From Ignavibacteriales bacterium (GTDB taxonomy: Bacteria; Bacteroidota; Ignavibacteria; Ignavibacteriales; Melioribacteraceae), in the NCBI GenBank assembly GCA_026390795.1, contig JAPLFG010000001.1:372001-436000 (forward strand): a DNA stretch of 64,000 nucleotides. Reading direction: 5' to 3'. The notes beneath the pieces are model-generated. The model worked only from the letters and a program-made list of their open reading frames with translations, searched no databases and was not told where the DNA came from. A program made the translations under genes and the position numbers. How positions within the stretch are numbered: position 1 is the first letter of the stretch; each line of letters begins with the position of its first letter. Below, one piece after another: positions 44,477-53,201 of the stretch.

Positions 44477-46286
44477 ATTTCTGCTTCCAATCTAAGTCAT
44501 CATTAAAATGAGGTTGCTCTTTCTTATAAAGAATAAAATTTCCAATTGCTAGAACATCCATTTCAGTCCGCATAAAACATTTATATGCATCGAGTGGTGA
44601 TTCAACAATTGGTTCACCCCTCACATTAAATGAAGTATTAACTATTACTGCGCAACCAGTCTTCTCATAAAATCTTTCTATTAATCTGTGATAAAGCGGA
44701 TTATCCTCTTTATGAACCGTTTGAATTCTTGCAGAATAGTCAACGTGTGTCACTGCTGGGATTTCTGACCGAACAATATTTAGTTTATCAATACCCCAAA
44801 GATTTATTTCATTTTCAGTCATCTTGAACTGCTTCTCTTTTTTTACATCAGCGACTAGCAACATATAAGGACTTTCCCTATCTAATTCGAACCAATCAGA
44901 AACTTTTTCGGCAAGAACAGTTGGTGCAAAAGGACGAAAACTTTCTCTGAATTTAATTTTCAAATTCATCTTTTTTTGCATTTCAGGTGATCTTGCATCT
45001 CCAATAATTGTACGGGCACCAAGAGCACGCGGTCCAAATTCCATTCTTCCTTGAAACCATCCAATAACTTTTTCTTCCGCTATCAAATCACTAATTTTTT
45101 CAATAATTTCTTCCGTTGAAAGTTTATGAGCCGGCAATTTGTATTTAGCTAAGTATTTCTCAATCTCTTCATCACAGTAGTAAGGACCAAAATATGAACC
45201 TTTCTGTAAATCCCTTCCACTCTTTTCTACAATTTTATTTTTAAAGTGATGGTAATATGCAATGTATGCAGCTCCGAGCGCTCCGCCTGCATCGCCGGCC
45301 GCAGGCTGAATCCAGATATCTTCAAAAATATTTTCACGTAACAATTTCCCATTGGCCACACAATTCAAGGCAACTCCGCCGGCTAAACAAAGATACTTTT
45401 CATCAGTCACTTTTTTTATATGCCGCGCCATACGAATCATGATCTCTTCCGTTACTACTTGAACTGAACGAGCCAGATCCATCTCGCGTTGCGTCAATTT
45501 TGATTCAGCTTGACGTGGCGGTCCATCAAATAATTTCGCGAATTTTTCGTTTGTCATCGAGAGGCCGGTATTGTAATTGAAATATTCCATATTCATTTTA
45601 AATGAACCGTCTTCACGAAGATCAATCAGATGATCATAGATTTTTTGAACATACTTCGGTTCACCGTAAGGCGCGAGCCCCATAACTTTATATTCACCAG
45701 AATTAACTTTGAACCCAGTGAAATATGTGAAAGCTGAATAAAGTAATCCGATCGAATGCGGATAGTGCAACTCAGATATGATTTCAAGATGGTTCGCATT
45801 CCCGGTTCCAAAGGATGATGTAGCCCATTCTCCAACTCCGTCAATTGTTAAAAATGCGGCTTTGTTGAAAGGAGACGGGAAAAACGCAGAGGCAGCGTGA
45901 GACTCGTGGTGCTCAGGGAATAATATTTTTCCCTTGTACTTAAGTTCGCTTGAAATTAAATCTTGCATCCAAAGTTTATCTTTTAGCCATAATGGCATTG
46001 CCATTAAAAAAGATTTTAATCCCTCACCTGGATAACTAAGATATGTTTCAAGAATTCTGTTAAATTTAACAATTGGTTTATCATAGAATGCTGTCGCATT
46101 TAATTGCTCTACGGTTATGCCAGCGTATTTCAGACAAAAATTAACAGCATTTTTAGGAAAGTTGTGATCATGTTTAATTCGTGTAAAACGTTCTTCTTGG
46201 GCTGCAGCTATAATTTCTCCATTGCGCAGAAGCACAGCAGCTGAATCATGATAATAAGCAGATATCCCGAGGATGTAATTATTCAT
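44463..46286 (-). CDS. Carbamoyltransferase (NodU/CmcH family)
   Basis: A protein of about 607 residues starting MNNYILGISAYYHDSAAVLL; the ATG at 46286 is preferred over a frame extension 27 bp upstream. The N-terminal HypF-C/YrdC-like Kae1-type fold shows ISAYYHDSAAVL, HHESHAASAFFPSPF and FLTIDGVGEWATSSFG. The C-terminal region has MEFGPRALGARTIIGDARSP and FNVRGEPIVESPLDAY. Such enzymes carbamoylate hydroxyls of sugars, polyketides or antibiotics using carbamoyl phosphate. The acceptor is not predictable; no glycan or polyketide cluster surrounds it. Confidence 0.9.
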   Translation of the reverse strand: MNNYILGISAYYHDSAAVLLRNGEIIAAAQEERFTRIKHDHNFPKNAVNFCLKYAGITVEQLNATAFYDKPIVKFNRILETYLSYPGEGLKSFLMAMPLWLKDKLWMQDLISSELKYKGKILFPEHHESHAASAFFPSPFNKAAFLTIDGVGEWATSSFGTGNANHLEIISELHYPHSIGLLYSAFTYFTGFKVNSGEYKVMGLAPYGEPKYVQKIYDHLIDLREDGSFKMNMEYFNYNTGLSMTNEKFAKLFDGPPRQAESKLTQREMDLARSVQVVTEEIMIRMARHIKKVTDEKYLCLAGGVALNCVANGKLLRENIFEDIWIQPAAGDAGGALGAAYIAYYHHFKNKIVEKSGRDLQKGSYFGPYYCDEEIEKYLAKYKLPAHKLSTEEIIEKISDLIAEEKVIGWFQGRMEFGPRALGARTIIGDARSPEMQKKMNLKIKFRESFRPFAPTVLAEKVSDWFELDRESPYMLLVADVKKEKQFKMTENEINLWGIDKLNIVRSEIPAVTHVDYSARIQTVHKEDNPLYHRLIERFYEKTGCAVIVNTSFNVRGEPIVESPLDAYKCFMRTEMDVLAIGNFILYKKEQPHFNDDLDWKQKYELD

Positions 46287-46353
46287 TTTAATTCTCTGAG
46301 AAAAATGAAGCACTATTAGAATTAGTCCTTCTGTTCTCTCAGTTTTAAATTAT

Positions 46354-47301
46354 TCAATCAAATGTAATTCTCGTTCCGCAATTTTCTTTTTCAATATCTT
46401 CTTCTGATGTTATGATTGCTTCATTTCCGCCATTTTCAACAAATTCAACAGCTGCCAAAATTTTGGGTCCCATGCTTCCTGCAGGAAATTCTCCGGCATC
46501 CAAATATTTTCGAGCTTCCGCTGCTGTTAAATGATCGAGCGCTTTCTGATTCGGTTTATTGAAATTTATGAAAACTTTTGAAACGTCTGTGATAATGTAG
46601 AACCGGTCTGCCTTTATCTCCCTAGCCAAAACTGCGGAAGCTAAATCTTTATCCACAACAGCCTCAATAGCTTCAAGGTACTTTGTATCCTCATGCCAAT
46701 AGACAGGAATACCGCCGCCGCCAACTGCAATAACAATATGCCCATGTTTAACCAAATCTTTTATTACTTTCTTATTCATAATGTCAAGAGGTTTAGGAGA
46801 AGCTACAACTTTTCTCCATCCTCTCTTGCGAGGATCTTCTTTGAATACCCAATTGTTCGCTCTGGCAAGGAGATCTGCTTCTTCTTTTAAGTAGTAAGGT
46901 CCGATTGGTTTTGTAGGATTTTGAAAAGCCGGATCGTTAATATCCACTAAAGTCTCGGTTATAATTGCAACTACATTTCTGCGCAAGTTTGTCTTACTGA
47001 TTGCATTGCGCATTTGCCGGTCAATCATGTAACCGATTCCACCCTGGGAATCGGCTACACAAATATCTAACGGCATTTTTGGAATTTTATATTGGGCATA
47101 TCCGGCTTCGTTACGAAGCAGGATATTACCAACTTGTGGTCCGTTACCGTGTGTTATAACAAGATTAAAATCATTTCGTAACAAACTGATCAACTTATTG
47201 CAAGTATCGAGTGTATTTTTTTCCTGCTCCTCAATTGTACCAACTTCATTTGCGCGTAAGAGTGCGTTGCCACCAAATGCAACAACTGCAATCTTTTTCA
47301 T
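46354..47301 (-). CDS. arcC: Carbamate kinase
   Basis: A 315-residue amino-acid-kinase-fold enzyme. Marks are VVAFGGNALLRAN, ITHGNGPQVGN, the VVASPKPLDI and HIVIAVGGGGIPVYW segments, and GSMGPKILAAVEFVENGG. It interconverts carbamoyl phosphate and ADP with carbamate and ATP. It overlaps the next gene by four bases, and both are expressed together. Confidence 0.95.
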   Translation of the reverse strand: MKKIAVVAFGGNALLRANEVGTIEEQEKNTLDTCNKLISLLRNDFNLVITHGNGPQVGNILLRNEAGYAQYKIPKMPLDICVADSQGGIGYMIDRQMRNAISKTNLRRNVVAIITETLVDINDPAFQNPTKPIGPYYLKEEADLLARANNWVFKEDPRKRGWRKVVASPKPLDIMNKKVIKDLVKHGHIVIAVGGGGIPVYWHEDTKYLEAIEAVVDKDLASAVLAREIKADRFYIITDVSKVFINFNKPNQKALDHLTAAEARKYLDAGEFPAGSMGPKILAAVEFVENGGNEAIITSEEDIEKENCGTRITFD

Positions 47302-48617
47302 AGAAGTCCTTTTGCTTTGAGAACAGATTCACATGTATTCTTACCGGTCTCTTGCAATTCATACATAACACGTGTTGATGGTTTGTTGATTTTCAAAATT
47401 CTTCCAAGATCAATTGGAGTTCCGATAACAACTGAATCACAGTTTGTTCTGTTAATTGTTTCTTCGAGATCTTTAATTTGATCATCACCGTAACCCATTG
47501 CCGGAAGAAGAACACCAATGTTGGGATATTTTTTAAATGTGTCGGAAATCGAATTTACGGTGAATGGTCTTGGATCAACAATCTCTTTAGCTTTTAGCCT
47601 TTCTGCAGCAACGGTACCTGCGCCGTATTTCATTTCGCCATGTGTTAAAGTTGGACCATCTTCCACAACTAATACACGTTTACCTGTAATTAGTTCAGGA
47701 TGATCAACTGTAAGTGGTGAATCAGCATCAATTACAATTGCTTTTGGATTGACTGCTTGAATATTTTTTCTTACGGTCTCAATCCCTTCTTTAGTAGCGG
47801 AATCCATTTTATTTATAATGACCGCGTCTGCCATTCGCAACGAAGTATTACCGGGATAGTAATTCATTTCATGTCCGGGTCGATGCGGATCAACAACAGT
47901 GAAAGTCACATCTGCGTTATAGAAGGACATATCATTATTACCGCCATCCCATAAAATAACATCCGCTTCCTTTTCGGCTTCACGTAGGATTGCTTCGTAA
48001 TCCACACCAGCATAAATAACTCCGCCGCGAGCTATATGGGGTTCATATTCTTCAATCTCTTCAATAGTGCATTCATGTTTCTTTAAATCTTCAATTGTAG
48101 CAAAGCGCTGGACTTTTTGTTTGACTAAATCACCGTATGGCATAGGATGTCGAATTGCTACAACTTTTTTACCAGCATCTTGAAGAAGTTTAACAATTCT
48201 TCTTGATGTTTGAGATTTTCCACAACCGGTTCTTACAGCAAGAACTGCAACGACTGGTTTGGTGCTTTTAATCATAGTTTCAGATGCACCCATTAAACGG
48301 AATGAAGCACCGGCTGCATTAACTACCGATGCTTTCGACATAACATAATTGAAAGTTATATCTGAGTATGCAAATACAACTTCATCCACTTTTAATTTAT
48401 GGATTAGATTTACAAGTTCTGATTCTTCATAAATCTTAATTCCCTCCGGATATAATTTCCCGGCAAGTTCTGCGGGATAACTTCTACCGAAGATGTTTGG
48501 AATTTGAGTAGCAGTAAAGGCAACAACATTGTAATTCTCATTATCTCTAAAGAATACGTTGAAGTTATGAAAATCCCGTCCTGCTGCACCCATGATAAGG
48601 ACGTTTCTACGTGACAT
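47298..48617 (-). CDS. Cyclic 2,3-diphosphoglycerate synthetase-like P-loop protein
   Basis: A 439-residue protein similar to archaeal cyclic 2,3-diphosphoglycerate synthetase. A Rossmann-like N-terminus (RNVLIMGAAGRDFHNFNVFFRD) is followed by a P-loop at residues 129-136 (RTGCGKSQTSRR) and the G-type motifs ILWDGGNNDM and VIINKMDSA. The C-terminus has GVLLPAMGYGDDQIKDLE. The protein family also occurs outside thermophilic methanogens, where its function is not clear. Its overlap with the carbamate kinase gene suggests a role in acyl-phosphate or carbamoyl-phosphate metabolism rather than thermoprotection. Confidence 0.75.
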   Translation of the reverse strand: MSRRNVLIMGAAGRDFHNFNVFFRDNENYNVVAFTATQIPNIFGRSYPAELAGKLYPEGIKIYEESELVNLIHKLKVDEVVFAYSDITFNYVMSKASVVNAAGASFRLMGASETMIKSTKPVVAVLAVRTGCGKSQTSRRIVKLLQDAGKKVVAIRHPMPYGDLVKQKVQRFATIEDLKKHECTIEEIEEYEPHIARGGVIYAGVDYEAILREAEKEADVILWDGGNNDMSFYNADVTFTVVDPHRPGHEMNYYPGNTSLRMADAVIINKMDSATKEGIETVRKNIQAVNPKAIVIDADSPLTVDHPELITGKRVLVVEDGPTLTHGEMKYGAGTVAAERLKAKEIVDPRPFTVNSISDTFKKYPNIGVLLPAMGYGDDQIKDLEETINRTNCDSVVIGTPIDLGRILKINKPSTRVMYELQETGKNTCESVLKAKGLL

Positions 48618-48636
48618 ATTATACCTCTTTTATGGT

Positions 48637-50469
48637 TTATTCAACTGTGACACTTTTTGCCAAATTACGCGGCTGATCTACATTTAATCCTTTCTTAACT
48701 GCTATATGATAAGCGATCAATTGTAACGGAATTACTGTTAAAATTGGTGTTAGCATGTTATGTGTCTTAGGAACTTTTATAACATGATCAACCATACTTT
48801 CTATTTGATCATCCCCTTCATTTACAATTGCAAGGATTCTTCCCTTCCTAGCTCTTACTTCTTGAATATTACTTACAACTTTATCGTAAACAGAATCTTT
48901 TGTTGCAATGAAAACAACGGGCATATCATCATCAATCAATGCAATAGGACCGTGTTTCATTTCAGCTGCCGGGTAACCTTCGGCATGTATATAAGAAATT
49001 TCTTTCAGCTTCAAGGCACCTTCAAGCGCCACCGGAAAGTTATAACCTCTTCCCAGATATAAGAAGTTTTTGCAATTCGCATAATTCTCTGCTATTTCTT
49101 TTATATACTCATTCTGTTTAAGAATTATTTCAATCTTTTCTGTTAACTTTTTCATGTGTGTTATAATATCTTGTCCCTCAGGAAGACTTAGATTTCTTCT
49201 CCGGGCAAGTAGCAATGTAATTAATGCTAGTACAGAAATTTGAGAAGTAAATGCTTTTGTGGATGCAACTCCAATCTCGGGACCGGCATGAATATAAACT
49301 CCGGCGTGGCTTTCACGAGCTATTGAACTTCCAACGACATTACATATACCGATGCAAAGTGCGCCTTTCTTTTTGGCTTCTTTCATTGCCGCTAATGTAT
49401 CTGCTGTCTCGCCGCTTTGAGAAATAAAAATTACAGTGTCGTCTCTTGTAATGATCGGATGGCGGTAACGGAACTCGGAAGCATACTCAACCTCCACGGG
49501 TATTCCAGCATACTGTTCCAACATATACTCGCCAACTAACCCGGCATGCCAAGAGGTTCCGCATGCAGTAATAATTATTCTTTTTGAATTTATCATTCGT
49601 TCTTCGAAACCTTGAAGACCGCCAAGTTTAGAGATTCCCTCGTCGTAAACTAACCTTCCTCTTAAAGAATTATAGATTGAGTCGGGCTGATCCATAATTT
49701 CTTTCAACATAAAGTGAGGATATCCGGCTTTGGTAATTTCATCAATTCCCATCTCGACTTGAAAGATTTCTTTAATGATGGTTTCATCGGAAATTGTTTT
49801 CGTGTTAAAATGATCTTTATAAACTTCTGCGATCTCTCCGTCTTCTAAATAAACGACTTGTTTCGTATGAGCAATTAGAGCATTAACATCTGAAGCCACA
49901 AAATTCTCATTATTACCTATTCCAAGAACAAGAGGAGAACCTTTACGTGCGGCAATAATTTTATCTTTTTCGCCTTTATAAATGACGCAAATGCCGTACG
50001 TGCCTTCTACTTCATTAAGAGCATATCGTACAGCTTGAAAAAGCGAGTGCTTAAGTTTTAAATAGTGGTCTATCAAATGTGCCAACACCTCAGTGTCAGT
50101 TTCACTTATAAATTCATAACCTTCTTTTGCCAATCCTTTTTTCAAAGAGAGGTAATTTTCGATGATGCCGTTATGAATTAGGAAGAGTGTTTTTTCTTTG
50201 TTGAGATGCGGATGTGCATTTAAAGTACTCGGCTCGCCGTGCGTTGCCCAGCGCGTATGTCCTATACCTAAATTTGACTCAAGATGTTCTTTATAGACGA
50301 GTTTCTCTAATTCAGAAACTTTCCCTTTTGTTTTTAACACTTTGCACTCTTTACCGTTAATAATTCCTATACCGGCAGAGTCGTAGCCGCGGTATTCCAA
50401 TCTTTTTAATCCTTCGATTAAGATAGGAACACAATTTTTATCCCCAATATATCCGACGATACCACACAT
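48637..50469 (-). CDS. glmS: Glutamine-fructose-6-phosphate aminotransferase
   Basis: A 610-residue enzyme that makes glucosamine-6-phosphate. The nucleophilic cysteine follows the initiator Met (MCGIVGYIG); GHTRWATHGEPS and HNGIIENY complete the glutaminase domain. Two SIS domains follow (ITACGTSWHAGLVGEYMLE and YLGRGYNFPVALEGALKLKE). The C-terminus DQPRNLAKSVTVE is canonical. It is the first gene of the minus-strand run toward the carbamoyl-phosphate cluster, with a 19-bp gap, so it may be cotranscribed. Confidence 0.97.
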   Translation of the reverse strand: MCGIVGYIGDKNCVPILIEGLKRLEYRGYDSAGIGIINGKECKVLKTKGKVSELEKLVYKEHLESNLGIGHTRWATHGEPSTLNAHPHLNKEKTLFLIHNGIIENYLSLKKGLAKEGYEFISETDTEVLAHLIDHYLKLKHSLFQAVRYALNEVEGTYGICVIYKGEKDKIIAARKGSPLVLGIGNNENFVASDVNALIAHTKQVVYLEDGEIAEVYKDHFNTKTISDETIIKEIFQVEMGIDEITKAGYPHFMLKEIMDQPDSIYNSLRGRLVYDEGISKLGGLQGFEERMINSKRIIITACGTSWHAGLVGEYMLEQYAGIPVEVEYASEFRYRHPIITRDDTVIFISQSGETADTLAAMKEAKKKGALCIGICNVVGSSIARESHAGVYIHAGPEIGVASTKAFTSQISVLALITLLLARRRNLSLPEGQDIITHMKKLTEKIEIILKQNEYIKEIAENYANCKNFLYLGRGYNFPVALEGALKLKEISYIHAEGYPAAEMKHGPIALIDDDMPVVFIATKDSVYDKVVSNIQEVRARKGRILAIVNEGDDQIESMVDHVIKVPKTHNMLTPILTVIPLQLIAYHIAVKKGLNVDQPRNLAKSVTVE

Positions 50470-50800
50470 AGATTACTCCGGTTAATTACTAACTAATTTT
50501 AGGAAAAAAAAAATAAGGAAGATTAGTGATCTGGACAAGGACGCAATAAAAGCCCATTAAGCTTTCGATAGCAGAAATTTTCGTAAGAGGTTAGATAATT
50601 TATTTTCATATTTGCGAATTCACTTCTTTATGAAATTTTGCTTCAGCAATTTGAGAAAAATAAAAGGCATTTTCAAGGCAGCATTTCGACCTAAAGTTAG
50701 TGAGGTTAAAATTGAAAGTTACAAGAGTGAGTAGTATATTTGCAGCGCGATTGTTGAAATACAGAGTTTTGTTTGAATAATCGTTTTATTTATTGAATTA
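50470..50800. promoter_or_regulatory. Gene-free spacer with a promoter toward the tRNA genes
   Basis: No gene in about 330 bp. On the plus strand TTG at 50712-50714 lies 20 bp before TATATTTG at 50735-50742, a good fit to the Bacteroidota TTG-N20-TAnnTTTG promoter. It could transcribe the tRNA block. An A10 run near 50505-50514 precedes the glmS start on the other strand. Confidence 0.5.
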
Positions 50801-50802
50801 GA

Positions 50803-50900
50803 TACACCCGTAGCTCAAACCTCCTTCGGCGGACAAGTTAGATAGAGCATCTGAGGGAGTTTATCCCGCCACTGCGGGAGATCAGAATGCGATAGTTCTT
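50803..50900 (+). pseudogene. Broken tRNA gene with two palindromic insertions
   Basis: The 5' half reads like tRNA-Arg: ACACCCGTAGCTCAA, later TTAGATAGAGCATCTGA, then ATCAGAA. A 19-bp insert (50819-50837, CTCCTTCGGCGGA core) interrupts the D-loop. A second insert (50855-50880) with a perfect hairpin (TCCCGC at 50864-50869, GCGGGA at 50874-50879) replaces the anticodon loop. The T-arm and 3' acceptor are lost. The second insert resembles the inner palindrome of the attC-like site near 8160. Confidence 0.65.
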
Positions 50901-50917
50901 ATTTTTTATAAATACAT

Positions 50918-50991
50918 GCACCTGTAGCTCAATTGGATAGAGCATCTGACTACGGATCAGAAGGTTTGGGGTTCGAATCCCTACAGGTGTA
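50918..50991 (+). tRNA. tRNA-Arg (ACG)
   Basis: A 74-nt cloverleaf: acceptor GCACCTG/CAGGTGT (first pair G-U), D-arm AGCTCAATTGGATAGAGC, anticodon loop CTACGGA (anticodon ACG), T-loop GGTTCGAATCC. The CCA end is not encoded. A34 needs conversion to inosine by TadA, encoded 330 bp downstream. Confidence 0.95.
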
Positions 50992-51094
50992 CAACTGAAT
51001 TGCGAATGTAGAATTTAGAGTTGTTTATAGACAATTTGAATTCTACATTTTTAGTTATTTCGCAATTCTAAATTTTCAATTCGACATAAAAAAT
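50992..51094. repeat. AATTGCGAATGTAGAATT-type inverted repeat between tRNA genes
   Basis: The 103-bp gap between the two tRNA-Arg genes contains an imperfect inverted repeat: AATTGCGAATGTAGAATT near 50998 and AATTCTACATTTTT, TTTCGCAATTCTAA from about 51032. Related AATTGAGAATTT words recur after the second tRNA (51176-51310) and after the HIT gene (28717-28760). Confidence 0.6.
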
Positions 51095-51168
51095 GCGCCC
51101 GTAGCTCAACTGGATAGAGCATCAGACTTCGGATCTGAGGGTTGAGGGTTCGAATCCTTCCGGGCGTA
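51095..51168 (+). tRNA. tRNA-Arg (TCG)
   Basis: A 74-nt cloverleaf: acceptor GCGCCCG/CGGGCGT (first pair G-U), D-arm AGCTCAACTGGATAGAGC, anticodon loop CTTCGGA (anticodon TCG), T-loop GGTTCGAATCC. CCA is not encoded. Confidence 0.95.
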
Positions 51169-51320
51169 CAAATTAATTGCAAATGTAGAATTGAGAATTT
51201 ACAATTAAACCGGCTTAGATTGGAATCAATATATATTTATTCATCAATTTTCAATTTTGGTTATAAAAAGCAACCTCATAAAATTATCAATTTTCAATTA
51301 GCAATTCTCAATTAATACTT

Positions 51321-51791
51321 ATGATTTTTCCCGAGTATGTCTACAAAAATATGTTCGCCGCACTTCAGGAAGCTGAAAAAGCATTTGAACTCAACGAAGT
51401 TCCAATCGGCGCAGTAGTAGTTCATCAAAATAAAATTATTGGACGCGGTTTCAATCAGACCGAAATGTTAAACGATGCTACAGCCCACGCTGAGATGATT
51501 GCATTAACAGCCGCATCAAACTATCTCGGTTCAAAACTGCTGGATGAATGCGACTTATACGTAACTGTTGAACCGTGTGTAATGTGCAGCGGCGCTCTCC
51601 TTCTCACAAGAATAAATAATCTATACTTTGGAACTTTAGAGCCGAAATTCGGGGCATGCGGCTCGCTTTTCAATATTATTGAGAGTGGAAAATACAATCA
51701 CAAACCGAATGTTTTTTCTGGTGTCTATTCCGATGAATCAAAATATCTGCTTGAGAAATTTTTTAAGCAAAAAAGAATTTCACCTAATTGA
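51321..51791 (+). CDS. tadA: tRNA adenosine(34) deaminase
   Basis: A 156-residue zinc deaminase that turns A34 of tRNA-Arg(ACG) into inosine. The catalytic H56-x-E58 is in THAEMIAL and the zinc cysteines C86 and C89 in PCVMCSGALL. Length and the PIGAVVVHQNK segment are typical of TadA. The gene lies just downstream of its predicted substrate tRNA. Confidence 0.94.
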   Translation: MIFPEYVYKNMFAALQEAEKAFELNEVPIGAVVVHQNKIIGRGFNQTEMLNDATAHAEMIALTAASNYLGSKLLDECDLYVTVEPCVMCSGALLLTRINNLYFGTLEPKFGACGSLFNIIESGKYNHKPNVFSGVYSDESKYLLEKFFKQKRISPN

Positions 51792-51876
51792 AAACTTCAT
51801 TAGCATCTTTTGTCAATTCTCTTTAATTTTCTTTTGAAAATAATTCACAATCATTCCCTCATAAAATTCAAATACT

Positions 51877-52524
51877 ATGCAAATCATTATTTTTGGTTCA
51901 CCAGGCGTTGGTAAAGGAACACAAGCAAAAATTTTAGCTTCAAAATTGAGTATCCCCCACATTTCTACAGGTGATATACTTCGCGAAGCAATTAAAAAAG
52001 AGACTGAGCTTGGTAAAAAGGCTAGAGAAATTGTGGAAAAAGGGGAACTCGTTCCAGATGAAATTATGGCGGGAATTATTAAAGATGCATTGAAAGATGC
52101 CAGTTGCAAGAATGGTTTTATCTTAGATGGTTTTCCAAGGACAATTGATCAAGCAAAACTTTTAGAGAGCATTTTTCAAGATCTTAAATTTGAAGAACCA
52201 TATCTTATTAAGTTAGACGCGGATGATGATGTTATTATCGCTCGCTTATCGAATAGATTAGTATGTTCTAAATGCGGCAATATAATTCAGAAAAATGAAT
52301 ACAAAAACGATTTCGTTTGCCCTGTCTGCAAATCAGCCAACAGTTATTTTAAAAGAAAAGATGATGATGAAGAAGTTATTAAAAGAAGATTAAAAGTTTA
52401 CCATGAAACTACATCGCAAGTATTCAGCCATTACACAAATAAAGCAAGAGTAATAGAGATAGACGGAACACAGAGAATTGAAATTGTAACAGAGGGAATT
52501 TTATCACAGATCAGAAAGAGTTAG
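51877..52524 (+). CDS. adk: Adenylate kinase (zinc-lid type)
   Basis: A 215-residue long-form adenylate kinase. The P-loop GSPGVGKGTQ is at residues 7-16; DGFPRTIDQAKLL and the lid follow. The lid carries a four-cysteine zinc site (CSKCGNI and CPVCKS), which stabilises the lid in this subgroup. The end overlaps ftsE, convergent, by four bases. Confidence 0.96.
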   Translation: MQIIIFGSPGVGKGTQAKILASKLSIPHISTGDILREAIKKETELGKKAREIVEKGELVPDEIMAGIIKDALKDASCKNGFILDGFPRTIDQAKLLESIFQDLKFEEPYLIKLDADDDVIIARLSNRLVCSKCGNIIQKNEYKNDFVCPVCKSANSYFKRKDDDEEVIKRRLKVYHETTSQVFSHYTNKARVIEIDGTQRIEIVTEGILSQIRKS

Positions 52525-53201
52525 TCGCTTTCTCCCTTCTTTTTAATTAATACTTTGACGGCTTTTCCGCCTTCTAATTTTATAATTTTTGATTCAAATT
52601 TTCTGACCAATTCATAATTGTGAGTCGCAAAGATCACCGATGTTCCCCTTGCATTAATTTTTTTTAGAATTGCCAATATTTCTTCCGATGTCTGCGGATC
52701 AAGATTTCCAGTAGGTTCATCAGCAAGAATTAAGAATGGATCATTAATCATTGCTCTTGCTATTGCGATGCGCTGTTTTTCTCCTCCCGATAACTGGTGC
52801 GGCATATTTTTTTGTTTATGAGCCAATCCGACTTCAGTTAACGCATTCATTACTTTTTTCTTAATTACTTTTCGCGGGTTACCGGTTACTTGAAGAACAA
52901 AAGCTAAATTATCATAAACATTTCGATCTGATAAAAGTTGAAAATCTTGAAAGATCATTCCAACTTTTCGGCGAAGATAAGGTAAATCATTTTCTTTAAT
53001 TGTTTCAGATGAATATTCTCCGACCTCAACGTATCCGGATTCGGGAAAGATGTCCATAAAAATCATTCGGAGTAAAGTTGTTTTTCCAACCCCGCTTTTA
53101 CCGATCATGAATACAAAATCGCCTTGGTCAACTTGCAGATTAAGATCTGTAAATACCGGCTGATTTTTGTAATTGAAATCAACGTTATGGAAAGTCAGCA
53201 T
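52521..53201 (-). CDS. ftsE: Cell-division ATP-binding protein FtsE
   Basis: A 226-residue ABC ATPase. Walker A is [15 protein letters not shown]; the Q-loop, [15 protein letters not shown] signature, Walker [11 protein letters not shown] and the H-loop ATHNYELV are present. The N-terminus [21 protein letters not shown] is FtsE-like rather than LolD-like. The membrane partner ftsX is not adjacent; the neighbour is a methyltransferase, so the partner lies elsewhere or the family call is LolD-type. Confidence 0.8.
   Translation of the reverse strand: MLTFHNVDFNYKNQPVFTDLNLQVDQGDFVFMIGKSGVGKTTLLRMIFMDIFPESGYVEVGEYSSETIKENDLPYLRRKVGMIFQDFQLLSDRNVYDNLAFVLQVTGNPRKVIKKKVMNALTEVGLAHKQKNMPHQLSGGEKQRIAIARAMINDPFLILADEPTGNLDPQTSEEILAILKKINARGTSVIFATHNYELVRKFESKIIKLEGGKAVKVLIKKKGESD

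Noticed and set aside
43021-47301. A complete arginine deiminase pathway
   Set aside because: OTC and carbamate kinase are present, but no arginine deiminase gene is in the window and the other genes in the cluster do not belong to that pathway.
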